Made by a program: the position numbers and the translations under genes. From Thozetella sp. PMI_491 (lineage: Eukaryota; Ascomycota; Sordariomycetes; Chaetosphaeriales; Chaetosphaeriaceae): a stretch of 64,000 bases of DNA. The stretch spans positions 62,001-126,000 of the forward strand of contig MU270117.1 in assembly GCA_021432635.1 (NCBI GenBank), in the 5' to 3' direction. Below are positions 34,301 through 44,844 of the stretch, in pieces. A model generated the notes under the pieces. It was given only the letters and a program-made list of their open reading frames with translations. It was not told the origin of the DNA and ran no database searches. How positions within the stretch are numbered: position 1 is the stretch's first letter; the number at the start of each line of letters is the position of its first letter.

Positions 34301-36370
34301 CCCTCAGCAGTTCCATCAAGCGAAACACGGCCAGAAAGCACAGCCCAGCAAGAGCCGCGGTCACTCCTTCCCCGCCTCCACGAATCCTTCCAAAAGACCA
34401 AAAAGAAAAAGAAGAAAAAAAAGGGTTGGCGCAGACCATCAGCTTTTTCTACATTCGCTAACATTCCCCAGGACGCTTCAATCCCCCAGACGTCTTGGTA
34501 CTGCCCGACCGACATCTCTATTTTCTCTCCAGGTATGTGGCGGTGCGCTTTTCCTCCCTGCTCTTCTTGACCTGTTCTTTTCGACCTAAAATCCGTCGTC
34601 CGAAGTCGATCACGGCGGTGTTACTTGCAGGAGGTGTCAAGACGTCAAGGCGGAAGGCCCTCGTTCGAACCTTCTCTGCACACGTTCCCAGTTTGCCCCT
34701 CAGTGGCCCCTCATCCCGCCCTCGCCCGCTAGAGCGCCGCACGATAAAAGAAAAAAAAAGTACGCATAGACGGGAGAGCACACTAGCATCCCCACAAAAG
34801 CTGCTTTTTTTGGGCTCCATTCTGGCAGCTCCTCCCCCGGTCCCCGGTCTTGCCTATCGTTAGGGGCGGCGTTAGTGTTCCTTATTTTTTTTTCCTCCCC
34901 CCTTCCCCCCCACCCGCACCCTCCCTTGCTCGTTCAGGTCTGAGTTCTGAGTCTGATCCTTAGGTGCTTTTTACCTTAGTGCCCGGCAGTCTAGCATCTG
35001 GCGGCGTCCAATCCCGTCCCATCCCATCATCGCCAAATTCCACCCCCCCAAAAGCCCTTCGCTCCTCCAGGGACGGCCGATCAGGAGAACGCAAAGAGAG
35101 ACATACAATTCGACAAGTTACATACCGGTCGCTTGCCTGATTTCTCCTGCCTCCCTTTCTGCCAAGGGCCACTCACACCGTACCCCCTTCCTTCCCACTG
35201 GATAGTCATTTTCCCTTCCCTCCCTCTCCCTACCCTCTGGGACCCTTTCTTTCTCTTCTTCTCCTCTCTTCCTCTCCCTCTCTGGCTGCCTCTGTCTGCC
35301 TGCCGCACCCCCCCTCCCCCCTCGTCTCACCGCACCAGTTACGCTCGCCTTGACCCACGCCCGGCGAGCTAGCTCCATCGCTCCTACTCCAGCAACGGTT
35401 GTCAAACACTGCGCTTCGCTTGGGGGACTGCCGATGCGGATGACAGCGCCGCTGCTTGAGCGCCATTCCTCGCGATCCTAACTCCCCCGACCCCCAAAGT
35501 GCAGATCGACTGCATATACTGGCCTCCGGATACTGGTTTCGCATAATCGCCGACATCCCCCGCGCATCCTTTCCCCCTTTCCTTCAACCGCCCCTAGAAA
35601 GGGTAGCTGGAGGGCCACCGACTCGGAGCCTTTCTTTGTGTTTGCTGCTGTTGGAACCTACGACAGGGCAGAATTAACCTTAGTGGACGTGGTAAGTGGC
35701 TGCATATGCCCTACCTCCCTTCCTTGCCTTTGCACCAACAAATGGGCTCGGCCTGCGACTACGGACTTTTCCTTAGCTCGTCTGCCCAGCCGCTTCTCAC
35801 CCCCCTCCCCACACACAGGTTAAAGTCCCCAACTCACTCACCTCTGTGGGCTGCGACTGCATCATGCCAAACCGTCCAAGGAGAGCGAGTCCCGACCGCC
35901 TACCCCTGCCGCCCACCTCCCTGCCTGCTACCTCTCACCTGCCTTAGGTCCCTATGCACTCTGTCGCTGCTTGAATGATCAGCCTTACCATAGCCCACAC
36001 TTTTTTCTCTCTCGTTCCGTCCGCCGCCGCCGCCCCTCCCCCTTCCCCATCGCCTCAGGTGGTGCTGACTCTGGCATTTTCTTACGCAACCTGCTCAGAT
36101 CCATAGACCTAGGCGACTCTCCTTGTCAAATACCCTGATACCCCGAAGTATATACGTGCTAGACCCCAAAATAAGAAGGATTTCGTTTCGGGTTTTTTTG
36201 TCCGGCGCCACAAGCCACTATTTGCGCGACCCCCCCGCAACAATACGAAATCCTGCCGAGCCAACCCTTTTGGCGACCCCCGACCTGGACCCATCCTTCG
36301 CCTTTTCTTCCATTCCAAGGCATCGCAAAACCACCAGACTTGGGTCTATTGAGCGGCCTTCTTACCCTGC
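28327..36370. other. 8-kb gene-free stretch and PUF leader
   Basis: I find no supported gene in this stretch. The left third holds the promoter of the membrane protein. Short, unpatterned frames fill 29-33.9 kb; a CCCGCCCGCC run lies near 31823-31837. From about 34 kb to the PUF start the + strand is pyrimidine-rich and A-poor. It has several AG|GT-like signals, so it probably holds a long, possibly spliced 5' leader of the PUF gene. Confidence 0.5.
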
Positions 36371-39300
36371 ATGCCCTCTGCCACCACGCAGAGACCGTCC
36401 GCCGTCATGACGACCACGGTAAGTCTGCTTCCCTCCCCCGCTGCTGCCTGCGCGCCCGTCGGTTTCTCTGCGCAAACTGGCGAACTAGATGCTCGTGTGT
36501 CGTCTGCCTGCCTGGCTGGTGCCGCCGCGTCCACGCCTGAGCGCCTCATCGTCCAACCCAGTTCGCGATTCGACTCAGACTCTTGTTCGCCCTCGCGACC
36601 GCCCTGCAGATTCTTCTTGGACGTTGTGCACACGTTGTTGCTAACCTCACCCCGTCCTTCTAGGCCCGACCTAGTCGGTTCTCCAACTTCGCCCCTATGA
36701 ACGGCAACGACAAGAACCCCCAGACCATCGGGTCGACATTTCCCAGCACGAACTGGCAGCCAAGCAGCGGGATATGGGGAAATGGAAGCATCGGCGCTTT
36801 CGGGAAGCGCGAGACGGCCACCAGAGGTGCGTCGCGGACGCCAGAGGGAGACGGCGACAGGACCGGACTGACGCAATTTCTAGGATCCGACGACAGCTTC
36901 CCGAACGGCCCCTCAGGCTCAAGCGCTCTCGCGGCAACGTCAGAGGCCGAGGCCCCTTGGGTCGGTCGGTCAACCGCCTGGGGCACCACCGACTCGACGC
37001 AGACACGAAGCACTTCGGGGAGCACCTCGCCGAACCGAACGCGGCAGGACGCGACAGTCCACGACTCGGCATTCTTTTCCCAGCCATCGATGCAACCAGC
37101 GATTGGCCAACGAACGGGAAACCTTTCCAGCCGGCCGACGAGCTCGGCACTTGACCCCCAGTCCGGGGCATTCAAGTACTCCAAATATTCAGACTACGTG
37201 GACGAGAAGGAGAATACCGGCCCGTTCAGCCTGGCTAAGCTCGAGAATGAGCAGAGGTTGGGGGGCTATAACAGACTAGACAGGCGTCCATCCCAGGACC
37301 CTTCCTATCTGAATGTTGTCGGTGCTGCTTCGCGAGATTCCAGCCTCCCACCGTCCAACCATTCTGAGGCAGACTCGCATCAGCAGAGCGGAGCCTTTGG
37401 CGAGTTCGGCTACGGGGGCCCGTCGGCTAATACCATGCACTCCCAGCGACCGGGCATCCAGAAGCACTCCCTCTCGATGCCCGCTCAGTCCAACAAGCTC
37501 TCCTTCAGCCACAATCTCGCGAGCCATATCGACGAGGAGGAGCTTGCCGGCGATTTGGATCGAGGACTCACGTTCAACTCCGGAGCCACTGGCACCGCTA
37601 ACGGACTGTCGCAACTGCCAGCCTACAATCCAAACGGCGGTCAGCCGTTTCAGTTCAATCCCGTGATCCAGCCCTGGGAGAATGGGCAAGGTTATGGGAC
37701 GGCGAAGGATGTGTACGATGCCGGTGCCGGCCCTTACGTGAAACGGCCATCCCTTCCAGGACGGAGCTCGCCAGCTGGAAGTGCATACCGCCCCGCCGTT
37801 GCGAGCCCCAAGAGCTTCGCAGGAACGCCGCAGCAAGGCATTGAGCCATGGTCCCGACCATCATCCCGCGATGTCCGGCTTGGACCCGAGCTAGACCGAC
37901 GAGGCCTTGGCCCGCAATTCATACAACAGCCACCCCCCTACTACGCGCACTTCTACGGCCCGAACTACCAGCAATTCCCGCCGCATGTGTACGACCCGTA
38001 TGCCGCCGGCTTCAGGCCTACGGTGCCTCACATCCCGGGATACTCCCTGCCAATCAACCCGTACCTCGCCAGCCCCAGCGGCCTTCCCATCCGCCCCAGC
38101 AAGGATCAAGATCCAGGCAAGGGCGTCAGGAGCATGCTGCTGGAAGAGTTCCGGTCGAGCTCCAAGTCCAACAAGCGGTTTGAGCTTAAGGTAACGTTTC
38201 TGTGCTTCCCTCCCCGCGAATTGCTCACACAAACTAACAGGCGTGCGTGTCTTGAAGGATATCTACAACCACATCGTGGAGTTCAGCGGAGACCAGCATG
38301 GATCGCGCTTCATCCAGCAGAAGCTAGAGACAGCCAACAGTGACGAAAAGGATCAGGTGTTCAGGGAGATCGAGCCCAATGCCATCCAGCTCATGAAGGA
38401 CGTCTTCGGCAACTACGTCATCCAAAAGTTCTTCGAACACGGCAATCAAGTTCAGAAGAAGGTCTTGGCCGGCATCATGAAGGGTAAGATCATCGACCTG
38501 TCGGTGCAGATGTACGCGTGCCGTGTTGTCCAAAAGGTCAGTTTGCGATGCTATCTCTCCTACCCCTTCCTCGGTTCGCGGCGGACCACCTGACATTTGC
38601 TAGGCCCTCGAGCACGTCCTAGTGGAGCAGCAGGCGGAGATGGTCAAGGAACTAGAGCCGGATGTCTTGAGGGTAGTCAAAGATCAGAACGGCAACCATG
38701 TTGTTCAGAAGATCATCGAGATGGTCCCTCGCCAGTACATCAGCTTCATCCTGGACTGCTTCAAGGGGCGGGTCAGCGAGCTTGCGTCCCACTCGTACGG
38801 TTGCCGAGTCATCCAGAGGGTGCTGGAGCATGGCACAGAGGAGGATAAGACCACGATCATGGAGGAGATTCACAGCTGCGCACAGCTCCTGATCACAGAC
38901 CAGTACGGCAACTACGTAACGCAGCATGTGATCCAGCATGGCAAACCCGACGACCGCTCAAAGATGATCCGCATCGTCACGAGCCAGTTGTTGACTCTAT
39001 CCAAGCATAAATTTGCTTCCAACGTCGTTGAGAAATGCATCGAATACGGCACAACCGAGGAGCGACGGAACATCCGCCAGGAACTGACCGCCCCGGGAAG
39101 CGATGGCAACAGTGCGCTACAGCTCATGATGAAAGATCAATATGGCAACTATGTGATTCGTATGTTCCCCTTCTCCAAGCCTCGCCACCGCTCCCATGGG
39201 CTAACAGATCTGCAGAAAAACTGCTCAGCCAGCTCGAAGGTACAGAGAAGGAGAATTTAGTGGAGGAGATGAAACCGCAGTTTCATGCCCTCAAGAAGGC

Positions 39301-39592
39301 CAGCACGGGACGCCAGATTGCCGCCATCGACCGCCTCATGTCAGCTGCCGGCTCCACCACTGGCAAGGCGGAGAGCCCATCTATGACCCCGGCCTCCCCC
39401 GCCCTCCAGGTCGACATCAGTTCGGCGGCGCCCACACCTAACCTCACGATGGAGCCGAACAGCCCGTCGAGCAGCAGCCCGCCGAGCACTACACCCAGTG
39501 CTGCGGATGAGGCCCTTGTCGATGTAGGGGCTAAGATCGAGTGCGCCGGAGAAACGGCGGTTGCGCCGGTGGTGCATGTTGATGAGGCTTAA
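36371..39592 (+). CDS. Pumilio-family (PUF) RNA-binding protein
   Basis: Five exons, 36371-36418, 36664-38190, 38258-38536, 38604-39159 and 39216-39592, give 928 residues. The first ~500 are disordered, rich in Ser, Gly, Pro and Asn. The PUM homology domain (about 520-840) has eight repeats. Their base-contact triads in order are [56 protein letters not shown] and YGNYVIQK. By the known PUF code, read from repeat 8 to repeat 1, these specify U-G-U-A-U-A-U-A, the Puf3/Pumilio element. The protein should bind such sites in 3' UTRs and recruit deadenylases; Puf3 relatives act on mRNAs for mitochondrial proteins. Exon 1 offers two in-frame ATGs (36371, 36407); I use the first. The last repeat's Gln is split by an intron. 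The tail is Ser/Thr/Pro-rich. Confidence 0.93.
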
Positions 39593-41403
39593 ATCCCGCG
39601 GCGAAGCATGATGCAGCCATCTCTCAAACCCCATCCAGGACTCCTCCTCGACTAACAGTTTCTAATCGCGCGGTTCCGTCACGAGCACGGTCCTCTCCAG
39701 TTCATTCTCGAGCTTGTCTAAATATCTCTACATAACGACGATACGGCCATAGTTTTTGCATATCGCACCCGGGCAGAACTGCGTGCAGTTATGCGTTACC
39801 GGGGGGAACACAACAGACCCGACTTTGTCAATACACCATGACCAGCTTGGCGACCATCGCTGTCGCCTCTCCCCGGCGTCATCATAGCCCGGTGGTACAT
39901 GCCTATCTTCCGACTGATCCTATACATGTTCTAATTTGTGCCTGCCTCTTCCTTCTTTTGGAGCCTACTTTTTTACACGCATATATGCACCTGATCTCCC
40001 AGAGGTTTGCCCCACGGCAAGCTGCTCTCGACTGCTCTCGACTGTGCTCTCTGTCGAGACGGCGGCGCGACCACACATACAGGGAATGTCGGACGGACAA
40101 AATTTCTTGCTGCTCTTTTCCAAGATACGGGTTTCCAGCATCCATCTGGTCATACATTGGGGCTTTAGGCACTGTTCACATCTCGCTCCTTGTTTAATGA
40201 GTCTTTTTTCTTTCGATTTTTTGGATTATTTATTTGGCACTGCTCTTTGTTGCTTGAGAACTTGGGGTTGGGCCGTCGAGGGATGGTGGCCGGAACATCC
40301 CTCAGCCCTCCTGCCCCTCATGGATGCTCTGCTCGCTTCGCGGGCGCTCAAGTCGACAGGCAAACGGGCTAGGCTTGGTTCTTTCGTTTTGAGAGAGGTT
40401 CCCTGCGCCTGCGTGGCTGCAAGTCGCCGAGTTTGCCTTAAAGCTCGTGACGCTTCGAACCACCTACCCAGCCACCTGGACACTTGTGCCCGCCCCCCTT
40501 TGCTGGACCTCCTGGATAGGAAGCAGGCCCAGGCAGATTCTTCGCTTTCAACCACGACAAGAAGGGTAAAAACAGACGGGGCTTCTGGATGACAACGGCT
40601 CTTTGGGGGGATTCAGTCTTATCGCTTGTACTTTTACCATTCCGCGACTTGGAGGCTGCAACGGCGCATGGTGTGAATGGGTGGATTATAGCAAAGGAAC
40701 GATCTCCATCATATCTAAGGTGCGACGGCGGGAGCTACAACGGATCAGGGCCCACGGGAGAGGAAGGGATACCTAACGTAGATGCCCTAGATTTAAGGTC
40801 CATAGGTCTGACATGAATTAGAATGGAGTGTGTTCATATTTACCGTGTATGTTTTTTGCCTGCCGATTTCGTCGTCGGCCAACTCCCAACTAAGCTCGAG
40901 ATCACATTGTTTACTTCACGGCGGGTACTTTGAGGGTGTTGACTAGAGGGGTAGGACTTGTGGATCTGGTGTAGAAAGTGGCCTGCGTTGCGCAGACGAA
41001 TCGCTCGCCTTGAAGTATACATATATATTCCTCTACTCCCATGCTCTCGAGATCCAAATGTCCCACCCGAAGCCACTTCTCGCCTCCTCATTTACCCCCC
41101 CCCTTCTGCATTCTCTTTTCCCGCACCTCAGATTCCACGCAAACGTTGACACCACGATACGGACGCTCGCTACTACAAGACTGTCAAGGGCCGAGACGCA
41201 GCTACAGCCATACATGATGTGTGTGATCCCTCCATAGAGTGCGCTTTCTGGCATTTTATGCCACGAGCCACCCTCGACAATATTTCGCGTGGTGCCGGCA
41301 ACTTATGCCTGCACAACCACGCACGACCTCTCCAGCATTGCAAATTCCCTGTTGAGATCCCCCCCCACACCCTTTCGCCCCATGATACCCTCACCCTCTC
41401 CTT
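39593..41403. other. Convergent spacer, PUF to RAE1
   Basis: About 1.8 kb should hold the 3' UTRs of two converging genes. T-rich patches lie near 40200-40240. The open frames show no domain. Confidence 0.5.
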
Positions 41404-42731
41404 TCAGGGCTTCGGCTTCTCGATATCCTTGGCTGTAACACGATGCAGGAGCAACTTTGGAGGATACTTGTCCTTGCTGTTCTCCGAGTAGCCTTGAGAC
41501 CAGTCGTAACCGGTAGCGTAGGCCAGGTAGGAGCCGTCGCGGCTGAACTCGATAGCGGTTACGATGCCCAGGTTTGGCATGCGCTTGACTCGGTTGTGGC
41601 TGGCAAGATCCCAGATGTTGATCTCGCCGTCGGCGCCGCCGGTCGCAAAGATGTAGTTCTTGGTAGGGTGGTAGCTGCCGTCGTTGACTGTCCAGACCTT
41701 GATGGGATCTTGCCTTTGCTTTGGCTGTTGCATCTCCCGATGGCACTTCCACGAGAAGTCAAAATTCCTACGCAACAGGTCAGTCACCGAGGCTCCGGGC
41801 CGGCGGCCTGGGGGAGTGGGGGAACTCACTTGGATTCTTTTTCATCCGTAGTGCCAGCGCTGCATCGACCTTCGATGCCTCCCACTGCCCAGTGGGTGCC
41901 GTCGCCGGAGACGGACAGGAAGCGACTCTGGTGGTTGAGCTTGGATAGTACCACCTTGGCCACGACGGACGGTCCAGCGCGGAGGTTGACGAGATGAACT
42001 TTTGTGAAGTCGGCAGTCGAAACGGCGAGGAGGTCGCCGGCAGTGTCTACCGAGTAGATGCGCTCACCGAAGTCAACGGTGCACAGGGGCTTGGCGGTCT
42101 GGCGCAAGTCCCAGTAGCGCAGCGTCTTGTCCCAGGAGGCTGTGGCGAGAATGGAGGAGGGCGAGCCTGGGATGCTGACGAAGCGAACGGCGCTGATGGG
42201 TGCGGCGTGCGCGTCGAACGACACCTTGCTGCCCGATGATGCCTCCAAGAGGTGGACTTTCTTGTCGGCACCACCTGCAGCCACGATGGCTCCGTCCTGC
42301 GGCCGGGAGTCAGCAAGGGCACGGAGATCGGCCAGAGGCCGGGTCCCCTCCCTTCTGAAGAGTCGGCATGCGGGAGGCGGGAACACTCACCTATGAAAGC
42401 GGGTTCGTATTCGTGGTTCTTGTCTTCCCCCGCGTCGCTCCGAGAGAGAGAGAGAGCTGTAGGGTTAGATTCATGAAGCACTTACCTTGGAGAAGTCGCA
42501 CGAGAACACCGGGCCCTCGGCCGCGAGCAGAGCCGCGGCCTGGATGGTGGCGCTGTTGGCGACGTTGTAGATGCGCACCTTGCCGTCCCAGCATGCGGCC
42601 GCCAGGCAGTCAGCCACGGGCGACCAGCGTAGTGCTTGGATGGTGTCGGTGGCATCCGGCGGGAACGCGAAGTCCTCGCTGGACGGCGCCGAGGCACCAA
42701 AACCAGCGTTGTTTCTCGCGAAGAACGACAT
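41404..42731 (-). CDS. RAE1: mRNA export WD40 protein Rae1/Gle2
   Basis: Three exons on the minus strand, 42731-42486, 42296-41830 and 41767-41404, give 358 residues, normal for Rae1. It begins MSFFARNNAGFG and is a WD40 propeller: TIQALRWSPVADCLAAACWD, DGKVRIYNV, then GGADKKVHLLE, ILATASWDKTLRYWDLR, LLAVSTADFTKVHLVNL, FATGGADGEINIWDLASHNR and TAIEFSRDGSYLAYATGYDW. The closing segment (YPPKLLLHRVTAKDIEKPKP) is typical of this family. Rae1 docks on nuclear pores through the GLEBS motif of Nup98/Nup116 and supports poly(A) RNA export and spindle assembly. The second intron falls inside a Lys codon (AA|G). A short low-complexity GAGA tract lies near 42441-42459, inside intron 1. Confidence 0.94.
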
Positions 42732-43340
42732 GTCAGGCCACAAGGCACAAGAGTAGAAAAGATGTTGTCGAGGGATGGAGGTAGACGAGAGAGAGAGAGT
42801 GGGAAGAAGAGTCGCGATTCGCGTTCCCAAACATCCAAGGTACCTCAGGTCCGCAAAGATTGGCGTCTTTAGTCATCCAGGCGTGCAAAGCAGCGAGCCA
42901 AGGCAGCAGCCAAACAGGCGGCCGCCCCGTCGGATCACGTGTGGATATCTATCCTATCATATGAGTCAAGATCCACTGTTGCTAAACTCCGCCTTGGGAA
43001 AGGTTAGCTGCCAAGGTATCTCAGCTACATAACGAATAGGTACCCAGTGATGCATGGCAGGGAGTCGTGTCTGCAGTCATCAACGCTTGATAGCGCCAAC
43101 GCCTGCTGTCCTCCTGTCCCTAGAAAGGGCATGCCACGGCCGAGCACGGCAACATCCAAAGAAAGAGGGCCGAGAAGAGCCCGGCCTGGGTCCTTCCCGC
43201 CAACCCAACGCTACCTCGCCCAAGCCTCACACCCCCAGCTCTCACCCAACAAGACAGACGGAATCACTAAAACTCCCTCCTAAAGATACCGACCAAGACC
43301 GTGTGACTGTCTATCAGACAGGGACGCCGTCTCCGGCAAA
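42732..43340. other. RAE1 upstream region
   Basis: This presumptive RAE1 promoter has a GAGAGAGAG tract near 42790-42801, and no gene is seen. At its right end, an A7 run at about 43337-43343 is the T7 terminator of the tRNA-like locus on the other strand. Confidence 0.5.
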
Positions 43341-43348
43341 AAAGAATG

Positions 43349-43428
43349 CACTCGACGTGGGACTCGAACCCACAGTCTTCTGATGGAGTCATTCCGCAGC
43401 TACTTAGTAGTAACTAGGAATCAGACGC
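43349..43428 (-). tRNA. tRNA-Arg(CCU)-like locus with intron, aberrant 5' part
   Basis: Read on the minus strand, the 3' part is a good tRNA. The anticodon stem TCTGA/TCAGA has loop TTCCTA|A (anticodon CCT) and a 30-base intron after position 37. Intron GGAA can pair with the loop TTCC, as in eukaryotic tRNA introns. The T arm is GTGGG-TTCGAGT-CCCAC, and the acceptor 3' strand GTCGAGT-G is followed by a T7 run (RNA polymerase III terminator). Upstream of TAAGGCGTC the sequence departs from tRNA-Arg. A D-arm-like CCTT/AAGG can be drawn, but the expected acceptor 5' strand (ACTCGAC or similar) is absent. The 5' part belongs to a repeat also found at 56.1-56.4 kb. It is probably a chimeric pseudo-tRNA. 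Confidence 0.55.
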
Positions 43429-43646
43429 CTTACCTGTGAAGGTGTTAGCGTCCTGACGCAGTACTAAAGACCACGAGAAGGATGAACGGACCATTAGGCC
43501 AGCCGAGCATGTTTGTATGTGTGCACGAAACTTTGCTGGGCTGCTGCCTTTTTAAGACTATAAATCTCTCTCAAAAGTGCGGGGTAGATGTGGGCAGAGG
43601 CACATGTGCGCACAGACTAAAACACTGTGTGTTAGTGACATATTTA
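43387..43646 (-). repeat. tRNA-linked dispersed repeat, copy A
   Basis: Read on the minus strand this ~260-base unit matches 56117-56377 on the plus strand. The shared blocks include TTAGTCTGTG...CACATGTGCCTCTGCC, TTTATAGTCTTAAAAA, TGGCCTAAT.GTCCGTT, GGTCTTTAGTACTG and GCTAACACCTTCACAGGTAA. It ends inside the tRNA-like intron. This copy is the more GC-rich of the two, so it is closer to the source sequence. It may be a SINE-like unit with a tRNA part, or a duplicated tRNA locus with its flank. Confidence 0.8.
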
Positions 43647-44844
43647 GGGACAGTCGAGATGAGAAATGTCAAGGGGAGGTTGTCTACCCTTACACCATTC
43701 AACATAAATGACTTTAGACCTTGAGACGGGTGCAGGAGAAAGATCCTTCCTCGGATACACTAGGAAAGTACCTAGCCTGGGTGACGACGTCCCTTCCGTG
43801 AAACCGTGTTGCTTGGGCAGGTGCGACGGCAATTGTCGAATCACCAAAGTTGCAGCCGCAGGGCTGACCATGTCGAGGGACCAGAGGAAAGGACGCGCTG
43901 CACAAGTAATGGCTTTCTTTGTCTGATATGGCATAGTATCGGGCCAAAAGAACCCACTTTTTGTTCGATGAGTTATCAAGAACTGTCGTGCCGAGAGAAG
44001 TCCTGCAATGCGCACTTGGCCGTCCATGATGCATAGACACATCATCTACAAATAGACTTGTTGCCAAGTCCAGCTCAAGGTACAAGTATGTTTGCCTGCT
44101 GAGGCGGGTATAGTGTAGACCCTTGTTTACCCTACCCGGCTCCTGGCGGCAACAGAGACTCAGTCAAATGAACCCCCCTCCTTTTCCTATTTCCAAAACA
44201 ATGTGCCGATACTCTACGCACTCGTGGAGGTAGTAGCGTCGTACTCTTATTTCGCATCCAAGGCACCCAGCGTCGGTTGGAGCTATGGCGAACAGGTAGG
44301 GAGACCTTCAAGTCGGGGCCATTTAGACCGTAGATTGCGATGGGTTGGGGCAGAGAACTGGTTCCCCGCGTTCTAAACCCTAAAGGGGTTCTGGGGTAGC
44401 CCGGAACCACAACACAGGACAGGCGCTTGCGGGTTGAGCGATGCTACGATGCTAGCTTATTTTGTCAGGAGAGAAGTGCTGGGAACGCGGGTGGGGGCTC
44501 CCAGCCCTGCTGAAGGGCGAAGGAACCAGAGTTGATAGGCGTAAAAATAGAAACGACAGGCAGGGCGGCCACCAGCCTAGGAAGAATCAAGCCAGTGTCT
44601 ACTTCGCTTCCGGACTCCCTCTCGGTCCGAGGCGCCGCGCAACGCCCACTTCCGTCACCTCTCGACGGGCGTCTTTCACCCGAGCCTGATTGACATCGAT
44701 CCTAGGCCGTCGCGGGGCGCCGGGGTTCCTAGCCATTGATAAGATGGCGGTGCTACAGCTCGTGAAGCGTCCTGGTAGGGGGAAAAGGGTAGTGCGCCAC
44801 TCCCAACAGCGGACTCACATCCGGACGACCACGTCTTGCCCAGT
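43647..44844. other. Upstream region of the rhamnosidase
   Basis: No gene is recognised in this 1.2-kb stretch. The short frames on both strands lack any domain. It should contain the promoter of the GH106 gene. Confidence 0.5.
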
